Part shown: positions 35,661-47,819 of the stretch, piece by piece
Numbering within the stretch: the stretch's first letter is position 1
Layout: each line of letters starts with the position of its first letter
Assembly (NCBI GenBank): GCA_013289665.1
Contig: JABCZN010000007.1
Span: 146,708 to 210,707, forward strand
Direction of reading: 5' to 3'
Source of the DNA: Acidobacteriota bacterium
GTDB taxonomy: Bacteria; Acidobacteriota; Terriglobia; Acidiferrales; UBA7541
DNA: 64,000 nt
Position numbers and translations under genes: made by a program
Notes under the pieces: generated by a model
The model's database searches: none
The model's input: the letters and a program-made list of their open reading frames with translations, nothing else
What the model was told of the DNA's origin: nothing

Positions 35661-37448
35661 ATGCACGAAGTATCAGCAGCCCCAGCAGCGCATCATGGCC
35701 CTCCGACGACATTTATTCGGAAGCATGTTTTCAGTACGGACCACAAAGTCATCGGCATCCAGTATTACCACTTGGCGTTGGTGGCGGTGGTGGTGGGCAT
35801 GGTGCTGTCCTGGCTGATGCGCATTCATCTTGGATGGACCAATGCGGCGATTCCGGGACTGCAGGCGCTCTCTGCAAACGGCGCGCCCGGTGGAGTGATG
35901 ACGCCGGAGTATTACCTGCAGTTAATGACCATGCACGCGACGATCATGGTCTTCTTCGTGCTGACCACGGCGCCGTTTGCGGCGTTTGGAAATTATTTTC
36001 TGCCCATCCAGACGGGCGCGGAAGATATGCCGTTTCCGCATTTCAACATGATGTCTTTTTGGGTGACACTGACCGGGTTCCTCGTCCTGGTAAGCGCCTT
36101 CTTTGTGAGTGACGGTCCGCCGCTGGCCGGCTGGACTTCGTACGCGCCGTTGAGCGCGATCGGAAAAGCGGCAGGGCCCGGACAGGGCGCAGGGCAGGTA
36201 ATCTGGGCGACAGCACTGGGCATTTTCTGCGTCGGACAGTTGCTGGGCGCGTTGAATTTCATCTCCACGGTGCTCGATATGCGGTGCAAGGGAATGACCT
36301 TGAGCCGCTTGCCGGTCAGCGCATGGGCTTGGTTCATCACCTCCTGCATGGGGTTGACTGCCTTTGCCGTACTGATGCCGGCGTGCATCCTGCTGATTCT
36401 GGATCATGTGGCGGGGACGAGCTTCTTTATTCCGTCCGGTCTGGTGATCAACGATCAGCTGATACCGCATTCCGGCGGGTCCACACTTCTGTGGCAGCAC
36501 CTGTTCTGGTTCTTCGGGCACCCGGAGGTGTACATCGCCATCGTGCCGGGGATGGGGATCGTTACCCATGTCCTGGTCACGAATATGCGGCGTCCGATGT
36601 TGAGCATGAAGGCGATTCTCTATTCGATGTGGGCGCTGGCGTTTTTGAGCTACATGGTTTACGGGCACCACATGTTTGTCAGCGGAATGAATCCGTTTTC
36701 CTCGCTGGTGTTTTCGTTTCCAACACTGATGATCACGATTCCCTCCACGATTGTGGTGCTGATCTGGATCGGGAGTCTGTACGGTTCGCAACTGCGGATC
36801 AATACGGCGTCGCTTTTTGCGCTGGGGTTCATTTCGATGTTCGTCAGCGGCGGGGTCAGTGGGTTTTTCCTGGCGCAACCCTCGATCGATATCATGCTGC
36901 ACGCCACATACTTTGTGGTGGGTCACTTCCACATGGTTATGGGCGTAGCGGCCATGTTCGGGATCTTCTCCGGAACGTATTTCTGGTTCCCGAAAATGTA
37001 CGGACGAATGATGGATGAGACGTTGGGGAAGATTCACTTCTGGCTGACGTTTGTGGGGACGTATTGCATCTTCATGCCGTTCCATTATCTCGGATGGGCC
37101 GGCAACGTGCGGCGCTATGCGGCGTTCACGGACGATTACCTGAAGCCGCTGATCCCGCTGCACCAGTTTATCTCCGTCGCCGCGCTGTTCACCGGCGCGG
37201 TGCAGCTGATCTTCATCTACAACTTCATCAACAGCAGGTTCCGCGGAGCGCCGGCCCCGCCCAATCCATGGGAGGGAACGTCGCTCGAGTGGATTATGCC
37301 TTCGCCCCCGCCCTGGAACAATTTCGGCGGCAAGGACCCGGTGGTTTATCACGACGCGGAACAGTACGGCGTGAAGACGGCGTCGGGCGCGGACTACATC
37401 ATGCAGAATTCACCGGAGCAGGCTTTGCCCGGCGGGGATGGCGATTGA
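35661..37448 (+). CDS. coxA: cytochrome c oxidase subunit I
   Basis: Heme/CuB ligands: MHATIMVFF, WFFGHPEVYI, GHHMFVSG, HATYFVVGHFHMVM. Confidence 0.97.
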   Translation: MHEVSAAPAAHHGPPTTFIRKHVFSTDHKVIGIQYYHLALVAVVVGMVLSWLMRIHLGWTNAAIPGLQALSANGAPGGVMTPEYYLQLMTMHATIMVFFVLTTAPFAAFGNYFLPIQTGAEDMPFPHFNMMSFWVTLTGFLVLVSAFFVSDGPPLAGWTSYAPLSAIGKAAGPGQGAGQVIWATALGIFCVGQLLGALNFISTVLDMRCKGMTLSRLPVSAWAWFITSCMGLTAFAVLMPACILLILDHVAGTSFFIPSGLVINDQLIPHSGGSTLLWQHLFWFFGHPEVYIAIVPGMGIVTHVLVTNMRRPMLSMKAILYSMWALAFLSYMVYGHHMFVSGMNPFSSLVFSFPTLMITIPSTIVVLIWIGSLYGSQLRINTASLFALGFISMFVSGGVSGFFLAQPSIDIMLHATYFVVGHFHMVMGVAAMFGIFSGTYFWFPKMYGRMMDETLGKIHFWLTFVGTYCIFMPFHYLGWAGNVRRYAAFTDDYLKPLIPLHQFISVAALFTGAVQLIFIYNFINSRFRGAPAPPNPWEGTSLEWIMPSPPPWNNFGGKDPVVYHDAEQYGVKTASGADYIMQNSPEQALPGGDGD

Positions 37449-37490
37449 TCTCGGACACAACGGACGCACGAGAGGAACGGTGTAGAAAAG

Positions 37491-38174
37491 ATGGCGACCA
37501 CATTACCACCTCCGAAAGCTGGAGAACTGGAGCAGCCGGAAAGGCCTGGAAACGGAAGCACCGGCAATGGCGGCTGGCAGAATCTGGTGCCGGCTGACGG
37601 GAATCTCCGGACGATCGAAGAATACTCTCCGCCGCCCTCGAGCAGCGCCATCTGGGTGGGCATCGCGGCGATTTGCATGTCCTTCGCGGCGTTTACCAGC
37701 GCGCTGATTGTCCGACAAGGGGCTTCGAACGATTGGCGGCACATTACGTTGCCGTCGATACTTTTCCTGAGCACGATGCTGCTGGTGGCGAGCAGCGTCA
37801 CCCTGGAGGTAGCGCGGCGTCGTGTCGCGGCCCATATGGGAGGTCTGACTAGCCAGGCCGTGAGCTCGAAACTGTGGCTGTACATGACCCTGGGGCTCGG
37901 TCTCCTATTTGTGGCCGGGCAGTACATGGCGTGGCTGCAATTGAGGTCCGAGGGGCTGTACCTGGCGACCAACCCGAACAGCTCGTTTTTTTATGTATTC
38001 ACCGCCTTGCATGCCCTGCACGTAATGGGTGGCTTGGCCGGGCTGGGCCGCGTCATCCGTAAACTCGGCCTGGGGACGCTGCGGCGGAGCACCCTGGATG
38101 CAACTTCGATCTACTGGCACTTCATGGGCGCGCTGTGGATCTACCTGTTCCTGCTGTTGTGGATGAGAATTTAA
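37491..38174 (+). CDS. cytochrome c oxidase subunit III family protein (first copy)
   Basis: COX3-like TM topology; FTALHALHVMGGLAGLG and SIYWHFMGALWIYLFLLL. Confidence 0.88.
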   Translation: MATTLPPPKAGELEQPERPGNGSTGNGGWQNLVPADGNLRTIEEYSPPPSSSAIWVGIAAICMSFAAFTSALIVRQGASNDWRHITLPSILFLSTMLLVASSVTLEVARRRVAAHMGGLTSQAVSSKLWLYMTLGLGLLFVAGQYMAWLQLRSEGLYLATNPNSSFFYVFTALHALHVMGGLAGLGRVIRKLGLGTLRRSTLDATSIYWHFMGALWIYLFLLLWMRI

Positions 38175-38197
38175 CGAGTTCGATCATAGGAGGCGCC

Positions 38198-38824
38198 GTG
38201 AGTCATCCTGACGTAGCTTTGGGCGGACACCATGCACCCGCAATGGAGCCCTCGCCGTTTGCGATTCCCGCGATCAAGCTGGCGATGTGGCTGTTCATCA
38301 TTTCCGACATCATGACGTTCGCGGCGTGTCTGGTGGCCTACGGATTCCTGCGGAATGCGACGCCAAACTGGCCGAGGCCGTACCACTCCTCAACGATCAT
38401 CAGCGTGCTGGTGATGACGGTCATCCTGGTGACCAGCAGCCTGATCATGTTGATGGCGGTCCGAGCCGCGCGTGCGGGGGACCGCGCCAACGCCTTCCGA
38501 TGGACGATGGTGACCTTGGCGTTGGGGATACTTTTCGCGATCCTGCACGTTCGTGAATGGTTCGGCATGATTGGTCAAGGCGTGACGTTGTCGACGAACC
38601 CGTGGGGCACAGGCCTGTTTGGGGGAGCGTATTTCAGCGTGACCGGCATGGAACTCTTGCACGTGATTGCGGCGCTGATCGCTCTCCTGATCATCGGCCT
38701 GGGCTACAAGAGCGGACGCTATGGGGCAGCGCATGTTGAAAACTGCAACCTGTTCTGGCAATTCATCAATATCGTGTGGATGTTCGTCGTGCCCCTGGTC
38801 TATCTGATGGATATCGCAAGCTGA
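38198..38824 (+). CDS. cytochrome c oxidase subunit III family protein (second copy)
   Basis: GTG start with upstream GGAGG; AYFSVTGMELLHVIAALIALLIIGLGY and NLFWQFINIVWMFVVPLVYL. Confidence 0.88.
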   Translation: MSHPDVALGGHHAPAMEPSPFAIPAIKLAMWLFIISDIMTFAACLVAYGFLRNATPNWPRPYHSSTIISVLVMTVILVTSSLIMLMAVRAARAGDRANAFRWTMVTLALGILFAILHVREWFGMIGQGVTLSTNPWGTGLFGGAYFSVTGMELLHVIAALIALLIIGLGYKSGRYGAAHVENCNLFWQFINIVWMFVVPLVYLMDIAS

Positions 38825-38870
38825 AGATGGGCAAGCCAGTAAAATTGAGTCGCGGAAAGGAAATCTGATT

Positions 38871-39179
38871 ATGAGCACAGCTGGCGAACAGGGCGGACTT
38901 GGCAAATACATCGTCGTTTACCTCTGCATGCTGGCAGTCACGGGGATCGAAGTGGCTATCGCCGGCAGTAACCCCGGCGGAGCTCACCTGCTTCCGATAA
39001 TGCTGATTCTCGCTTTCGCCGGCGCATTGCTGGGGGTTCTGTTTTTTATGGGTCTGGCGGCGGAAAAGCGGAGCCTGATTCTGTTTGTCGCGGTTTTTAC
39101 CCTGTTTGTCATGGCGACAATTAATTATGGCTGGACCGACAGCTTCCGTGTTCTGATGGGTGTGCCGTACGCAAAGTAG
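38871..39179 (+). CDS. cytochrome c oxidase subunit IV-like membrane protein
   Basis: About 102 aa, three TM helices, position in the cox operon. Confidence 0.7.
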   Translation: MSTAGEQGGLGKYIVVYLCMLAVTGIEVAIAGSNPGGAHLLPIMLILAFAGALLGVLFFMGLAAEKRSLILFVAVFTLFVMATINYGWTDSFRVLMGVPYAK

Positions 39180-39207
39180 ACTGTGGCTTGGAGGGAAGGG
39201 AACACAG

Positions 39208-39483
39208 ATGAAGTTCGAGAAGACGTTCCGCATGGCGAGTGTCGCTTTGACGGGGCTGGTTCTGGTGGTTCTCGCTCCGCCGGCGTTTTGCCAAAGTTGC
39301 GCTCTTTGTTACACGCAGGCTGCTTCATCAGGCTCCCGAATGATCGAGGCGCTGCGCAGCGGGATCCTGGTGCTGATCATTCCTCCGACGCTGATGTGGC
39401 TGGTGATTGCCGCGATTATGTATTCCAAACGGAATCAGTTTAAACGCGCCGACAAAGCGGCTGGATCCAACCCCAACTGGTAG
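39208..39483 (+). CDS. small CxxC membrane protein at the end of the cox operon
   Basis: MKFEKTF... signal/TM, QSCALCYTQAASSGSRMIEALRSGILVLIIPPTLMW. Confidence 0.65.
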   Translation: MKFEKTFRMASVALTGLVLVVLAPPAFCQSCALCYTQAASSGSRMIEALRSGILVLIIPPTLMWLVIAAIMYSKRNQFKRADKAAGSNPNW

Positions 39484-39516
39484 CGAGCCGGGGAGACAAC
39501 TGCACGCCCCGGGGTC

Positions 39517-40764
39517 ATGTACATTCAAAGGATGAGAACCTTCCCGCCTCGCCGCGTTTCTAACTTGGATTTCAGCTGGAGTGGAATCTTCCTGACAGCG
39601 CTTTGGACAGCCGTCTCGCTCGCGGGCGTTGCCGTGCCGGCTCAGGATCAGGGGCCGCCGCCACGGCCGAAGAGCCATCATGCGCCGCTCATGCTTCCAC
39701 TTGGCCAGTTCTATGAAACGCCAGACCCGCTTCCTGCCGGCAAACCAGGCGAATTGATCCGGGCCGAGCAGGCGTACGAATACCACCTCTCCTATGAAGC
39801 TTCGACATTTCGCATTCTGTACCATTCTCTTTCTGCGCAGGGGAAGGATGTAGCCGTATCGGGCGTGGTGCTTGTGCCAGACGGCGCGCCACCAGCGGGG
39901 GGCTGGCCGGTCATCGCCTGGGCGCATGATTTCACGGGGTCGGCTCGACAATGCGCGCCGTCGCTGCTGAAAAACCTGAATGAAGGGCCTCTGCTCTCGA
40001 TGTACGCGAGCCTGGGATACGCCGTCGTTGCCTCCGACTACGCGGGGCTAGGAACAAACTTTCCTCATGCTGCCTTCGATACCCGGTCGAACGCCATGGA
40101 TTTGATTTTTGCGATCCCGGCAGCGCGTGCAGCTTTGCGGCAACTCGGGCAAAAGTGGGTGGTGGCGGGGTATTCTCAGGGAGCGAGCGTAGCTGTAGGA
40201 GTGGCAGAAGCTGTTGGTGAAATTGGCGATCCCGATTACCTGGGGGCTGTCAGCATTGCGGGGGTCGCGGAACCGAAGGAGATGTTTGAGCGATTCGCCA
40301 ACCGCCCCGAGCACTCCATGCTGGTGTTTCTGGCGCAGGGGGTGAAGACGGTTTACCCAGCGTTTCGAATCGAGGAGATCCTCGCCGAGAAGGTGATTCC
40401 GCTTTACCAGTACCTCAGCCATGACTGTGAAGCAGGGTCAGGCCCGCAAGTGAGCCCGAATGAAATGCTGAAGCCTGGCTGGGAGAAGAACCTCGACATC
40501 AGGAATTTCTGGGAAAGGAACAGGCTTGGCGGGAGGCCAGCGCATAGCCCACTGCTGGTAATCAGCGGGGAGGCCGAAACTGCGGTTCCGGCGGCGCTCA
40601 CCGCAAGGGCCGTGGACCAACTGTGCCAGCAGAAAGATCGGGTGCTGTTTGTTAAATATCCGGGTCTCGACTCAAGCGGCGTCTTGGGAAACTCAATGAG
40701 CGAGCAGCTTAGTTGGATCAAGGCGCGATTCTCGGGGCTTCCTGCTCCCAGCAATTGCCCCTAG
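39517..40764 (+). CDS. secreted lipase/alpha-beta hydrolase
   Basis: VVAGYSQGASVAVGVA (GxSxG), signal region, C-terminal catalytic Asp/His region. Confidence 0.8.
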   Translation: MYIQRMRTFPPRRVSNLDFSWSGIFLTALWTAVSLAGVAVPAQDQGPPPRPKSHHAPLMLPLGQFYETPDPLPAGKPGELIRAEQAYEYHLSYEASTFRILYHSLSAQGKDVAVSGVVLVPDGAPPAGGWPVIAWAHDFTGSARQCAPSLLKNLNEGPLLSMYASLGYAVVASDYAGLGTNFPHAAFDTRSNAMDLIFAIPAARAALRQLGQKWVVAGYSQGASVAVGVAEAVGEIGDPDYLGAVSIAGVAEPKEMFERFANRPEHSMLVFLAQGVKTVYPAFRIEEILAEKVIPLYQYLSHDCEAGSGPQVSPNEMLKPGWEKNLDIRNFWERNRLGGRPAHSPLLVISGEAETAVPAALTARAVDQLCQQKDRVLFVKYPGLDSSGVLGNSMSEQLSWIKARFSGLPAPSNCP

Positions 40765-40883
40765 GCTGCGGCGCACTCGACTGCGAAGAACCCCCGAGTG
40801 CACACATAGACCGCTACTCCCAGGGCTTTAAAACTGGCTTCACTCGTTGACTTGTTCTGGTCGGCCCCATAGCATACCGCTCG

Positions 40884-41834
40884 GTGAAAGAACATCCGAA
40901 CAAGCGCAAGCAGTCGCATCCGGCGCCGTTGAACGCTCTAGAACACGCGCGTCCGGGCGGGATCTCGACATTCATGCGGTTGCCGCACATCAGCGACCCG
41001 GAGGAGCTGGATATTGCGCTGGTGGGGATTCCGTTTGACGGTGGCACGACGTACCGGCCGGGAGCGAGGTTCGGGCCGAGGCAGGTGCGCGACCAGTCAG
41101 TGCTGATTCGTCCGTGGAACCCCGTGCTGCAGATCAATCCGTTTGCAAAATATCGCATCGCGGACTTCGGCGATTTTCCAGTGAACCCGCTGTCCATCGA
41201 AGACACCTTTCGGCGCGTCGAGGAGCACATGGAGCCCCTAATAGGCGCAAGCACTCGGTGCGCGGCCGTCGGAGGGGATCATTCGTTGAGCTTGCCGCTG
41301 TTGCGCGCTACCGCCACAAAATATGGGCCGGTGGCGGTGATTCAATTCGATGCGCACAACGATCTTTGGGACGAATATTTCGGCTCGAAGCTTTCGCATG
41401 GCACACCGTTTCGCCGGGCGATCGAAGAGGGACTGATCCGCGAGCGCAGTTTTCTGCAAGTGGGCTTGCGCGGGCAGGTGTACGGTGAGGACGATTTCGA
41501 TTTTGCCCGGAAGCACAAGGTGAGCATGATTACCGCGGAGGAGTTTCACGCCGGAGGAATAAAGGTGTTCCAGGAGGAGTTGCGCGCGTTTCGAGGCAAG
41601 CCGGTGTACGTCACGCTGGACATTGATTGTGTAGACCCGGCGTACGCTCCGGGAACCGGGACGCCGCAGGTGGGCGGATTTACGAGCGCGCAAATGCTGG
41701 GACTGCTGCGGGCGCTGCGCGGACTGAAAATTGTCGGTTGCGACCTGGTGGAGGTTTCGCCGCCGTACGACAATGGTGGAATCACCTCGCTGCTGGCCGC
41801 GAATCTGCTTTACGAATTATTGTGTGTATTTTAG
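40884..41834 (+). CDS. speB: agmatinase/ureohydrolase family
   Basis: GGDHSLSLPLL, QFDAHNDLWDEY, TLDIDCVDPAYAPGTGTPQVGG. Confidence 0.9.
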   Translation: MKEHPNKRKQSHPAPLNALEHARPGGISTFMRLPHISDPEELDIALVGIPFDGGTTYRPGARFGPRQVRDQSVLIRPWNPVLQINPFAKYRIADFGDFPVNPLSIEDTFRRVEEHMEPLIGASTRCAAVGGDHSLSLPLLRATATKYGPVAVIQFDAHNDLWDEYFGSKLSHGTPFRRAIEEGLIRERSFLQVGLRGQVYGEDDFDFARKHKVSMITAEEFHAGGIKVFQEELRAFRGKPVYVTLDIDCVDPAYAPGTGTPQVGGFTSAQMLGLLRALRGLKIVGCDLVEVSPPYDNGGITSLLAANLLYELLCVF

Positions 41835-43160
41835 ATGACCGGCCTCGCGCGGAAGCTGAGCCTTTGGAATTACTTCGCGCTGGGATTTGGGACCATGATC
41901 GGCACAGGCTGGGTCATCCTGATGGACGACTGGCTGGGCCGCGGCGGGCCGCTGGGGGCGATGATCGGGTTTCTGATGGGCGGGATCTTACTTTTGCCCA
42001 TCGGGTACATATACGGGCAGTGGGTACGGCGTTTGCCGGATGCGGCGGGCGAGGCCGCGTACACCGCGCAGGTGTTTCCGCCGTTTGTGAGCTACCTGAC
42101 GGGCTGGATGATGTTGCTGGCGTATTTCATAGTGTGTCCATGGGAAGCGGTGGCGCTGGGGAAGCTGGCCGCTTACATTTTCCCGCAGCTCGATACGATT
42201 GCACTTTATCACGTGGCAGGGCAGCCTGTGTTTTTGTCGCGGCTGCTTGTTGGCATTGGCCTTACGGCGTTTCTTTCCTACGTTAATTACCGCGGGATTC
42301 GGGCGAGCGCGGTTTTTCAGAACTGGGCTACCTCCTCGGTGCTGGGGGTATTCCTTCTTCTGGTCCTTATCAGCGCGCATGGCGGCAGCCCAGCGAATTT
42401 CAAGCCGGTGTTCAGCCATTCGTCGTTGGTGTCCGTCTTGTTGACGCTGCAGATCGTGCCGTATTTTGTGACCGGATTTGAGTCGGTGCCCAAGGTGGCG
42501 GAAGAAGCGCATCCGGGTTTTCCGCCGGGGAATTTTTTCAAGGCCATCGCGATGGCGCTGCTGGTGGGCGCGGGATTCTACGTACTGGCGGTGGGTGCGG
42601 TTTCGTTTATTGCGCCGTGGCAGGGACTCCTGGGCAAGCGATTTGCGACAGCGATTGCGTTTGAGCAGGGAACGCATTCGTTGTGGCTGGTTCGGCTGAT
42701 ACTGGGAATCTCGCTGGTGGCGTTGTTTCAGGTATTCAACGGGAATTTCGTGGCGTCGTCGCGGTTGCTGTTCGCGTTTGGGCGCCGGGGAACTATTGCT
42801 CCTGCGTTCGGAAAGATTCATGCAGTCAATCTGACGCCGACGGTAGCGATATTGGCGGTGGCCGGGGGAACGCTGATTGGGTTGTTGCTTGGAGACTCGC
42901 TGCTGGTGCCGGTGACGGAGGTTGGATCCATGGCGGCGGCGCTCGGATGGTTTGCGGCTTGCATTTCGTTTTTCTTCGTGGAGCCTCGCGCTGGATTACG
43001 CATCGTCGCCTTGTTGGGGATGATTATTTCTGCGCTGCTGATCTTGATGAAACTGGTGCCGGCGGTTCCGGGGCACTTCACCGGCGCGGAATGGATTGCA
43101 CTGGGAATTTGGCTGGCGATTGGCCTGCTGCTCCGACGCCGGGCGAAAACAGTCGCGTGA
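41835..43160 (+). CDS. APC-family amino acid permease
   Basis: 12 TM-like hydrophobic segments, N-terminal LSLWNYFALGFGTMIGTGWV; start codon abuts the speB stop. Confidence 0.9.
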   Translation: MTGLARKLSLWNYFALGFGTMIGTGWVILMDDWLGRGGPLGAMIGFLMGGILLLPIGYIYGQWVRRLPDAAGEAAYTAQVFPPFVSYLTGWMMLLAYFIVCPWEAVALGKLAAYIFPQLDTIALYHVAGQPVFLSRLLVGIGLTAFLSYVNYRGIRASAVFQNWATSSVLGVFLLLVLISAHGGSPANFKPVFSHSSLVSVLLTLQIVPYFVTGFESVPKVAEEAHPGFPPGNFFKAIAMALLVGAGFYVLAVGAVSFIAPWQGLLGKRFATAIAFEQGTHSLWLVRLILGISLVALFQVFNGNFVASSRLLFAFGRRGTIAPAFGKIHAVNLTPTVAILAVAGGTLIGLLLGDSLLVPVTEVGSMAAALGWFAACISFFFVEPRAGLRIVALLGMIISALLILMKLVPAVPGHFTGAEWIALGIWLAIGLLLRRRAKTVA

Positions 43161-43206
43161 AGCGCGTCGTGTATACTTTTGAAGACGCCTTTAGGGCGCA
43201 ATTCGA

Positions 43207-43968
43207 ATGATCCCTTACCTTCATATTGGCCCGTTACAACTTCCGACATTTGGCTTGATGGTAGCGCTGGCGCTGATTTCCGCCGCATATGTCCTGCAGG
43301 CGGATTTCGACCGGCGCGGGATGAATGCCGACGCGTTCACGATGATCACGGTCGCGGGGCTGCTGGGAATTCTCGGAGCTAAGCTTTACCACCTGCTAGA
43401 GACCCCTGCGGAGTTTTTTGCGAGTCCCGTACCTCTATTGCTCAGTCGCTACGGATTCGCGTGGTTTGGCGGATTCCTGGGCGGATTTGGCGCATTGCTG
43501 GTGATGAGATGGCAGGCGAAGCTGCCGGTATGGGAATTTCTCGATGCATGCTCGCCGGCCGCTTCGTTTGGGTACGCGATCGGGCGCATCGGCTGCTTTC
43601 TTTCAGGCGATGGAGATTATGGCAAGCCGACGTCGCTGCCGTGGGGGATGAGCTTTCCGAATGGCGTGGTGCCGACGACAGAACGCGTGCATCCCGCGCC
43701 TTTGTACGAATTGTTGATCTGGAGCGCGATCGGATGGCTGCTGTGGCGATTGGGTGCAAAGTTTTTGAAACGACCTGGACATGCGGGAGAAGTGTTCTGC
43801 TACTACCTGATTCTGACGGGAGTCGCGCGCTTTCTGGTAGAGATCATTCGAATTAATCCGCCGTGGATCCTGGGACTGTCCAACGCGCAAGTGGCCAGCG
43901 CGGCCTCGGTGATTGCAGGCTGCATTCTGCTGTGGCGATTGAAGTTGACGCAGTCTCCATCCCAGTAA
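43207..43968 (+). CDS. lgt: prolipoprotein diacylglyceryl transferase
   Basis: GYAIGRIGCFLSGDGDYGKPTSLPWGMSFPNG Lgt signature. Confidence 0.92.
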   Translation: MIPYLHIGPLQLPTFGLMVALALISAAYVLQADFDRRGMNADAFTMITVAGLLGILGAKLYHLLETPAEFFASPVPLLLSRYGFAWFGGFLGGFGALLVMRWQAKLPVWEFLDACSPAASFGYAIGRIGCFLSGDGDYGKPTSLPWGMSFPNGVVPTTERVHPAPLYELLIWSAIGWLLWRLGAKFLKRPGHAGEVFCYYLILTGVARFLVEIIRINPPWILGLSNAQVASAASVIAGCILLWRLKLTQSPSQ

Positions 43969-44009
43969 GGGGTGCGCAAGGGGGTGACCTTGGCACCCTC
44001 GCCGTTCCT

Positions 44010-44900
44010 TCACTTCAAACGAGCGGTATCCCAGGCCAGTTTGTAATAACGTTGTTTGGATTTGATCCGTTCGGAAGCGGTGAACCTCGAAAACAGCGAA
44101 TAAATGGTCCATTTGCGGAGGATACGGGCGCGATCCAGTAAATAGACGGCCCTGGCATGAACAGGCCCATAAAACTTTTTCAGGTAAAGATTTCTGCTCT
44201 CATAAAAGGACGAAATGGAATTTGCGGAGCCCGATTTCCCCCCAAGATGGATGATGGTCGCGCCGGGAACGATGAAGCACTGTACCCCATTGTTTTTTAA
44301 GGTGTGAGCGAGCGCAGTATCCTCGTAAAAGAAGAAAAAATCCTCGTCAAAGAGCGCCGGTTGGGGAATCACCGATCTTCGAATCAGGAAAAATGCACCC
44401 ATCACACCCTCGACTCTGAGCGGGGCGGTTGCTCTTGCTATCTTCCGCTTCTCGCGACTCGCCAGAAGCTTGGCAAACCAGTTGGCATAAATGGAAAAAA
44501 GTGAGGCCTTGAATACCATTCCCTGGTTGCGGCCGTCCTCATAAGTAATCCGCGGGGCGCTGACTCCTGCATCGGCCCGTTCTTCCAGAAAGTGCCAAAG
44601 AGCGATCAACGCGTCGCGGTTGAGAATAACGTCTGTATTTGTTACACAGACGTATTTACTGGCGGTCGCAGCCACTCCCCGGTTGATGCCACGGCCGTAA
44701 CCAAGATTTTCACCGGTCTGAAGATATTGTATTTCCGGGCGAGATTGCAGGAGTTCCTGGGAGCCGTCCACTGAGTTGTTGTCCACAACGGTAAAAGTAA
44801 AAGTGAACGGGGCGTCCAGGTCACTGAAGAAGCTGGTCAAGTTCTTCATGCATTCCAACGTGTTGTAATTGACAGTTACGAACGCGATGTCCACCGGCAT
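44010..44900 (-). CDS. family 2 glycosyltransferase (rhamnosyltransferase-like)
   Basis: VTVNYNTLECMKNLTSFFSDL...VVDNNSVDGSQELL; GYGRGINRGV; FFYEDTALAHTLKNNG. Confidence 0.9.
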   Translation of the reverse strand: MPVDIAFVTVNYNTLECMKNLTSFFSDLDAPFTFTFTVVDNNSVDGSQELLQSRPEIQYLQTGENLGYGRGINRGVAATASKYVCVTNTDVILNRDALIALWHFLEERADAGVSAPRITYEDGRNQGMVFKASLFSIYANWFAKLLASREKRKIARATAPLRVEGVMGAFFLIRRSVIPQPALFDEDFFFFYEDTALAHTLKNNGVQCFIVPGATIIHLGGKSGSANSISSFYESRNLYLKKFYGPVHARAVYLLDRARILRKWTIYSLFSRFTASERIKSKQRYYKLAWDTARLK

Positions 44901-45067
44901 GCGAGATGATTCCCGATCAGTAATGGGCGATTGGGTCACGACACTGCGAAATGTAACATAGCTCTGCGGGGAACCCACGCGTGGCCAGTGCCCGCGTTGC
45001 TGTTCTGCGGCGAGATCACGACTTCGGAGTGGCCAACCTGAAGCTTGGCCACTACAGGGGCGCGAGG

Positions 45068-47737
<2,670 letters not shown>

Positions 47738-47819
47738 ACCGAGGTCCTTTCCAGATTGCTTGAGCCTACTATGATAACCGAAATCACGACTCGCCGCGGA
47801 GACGCTATAATGAAGCGTT

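Noticed and set aside
35922-37352. 476-aa minus-strand ORF
   Set aside because: Antisense to coxA; His/Arg/Gln-rich low-information translation.
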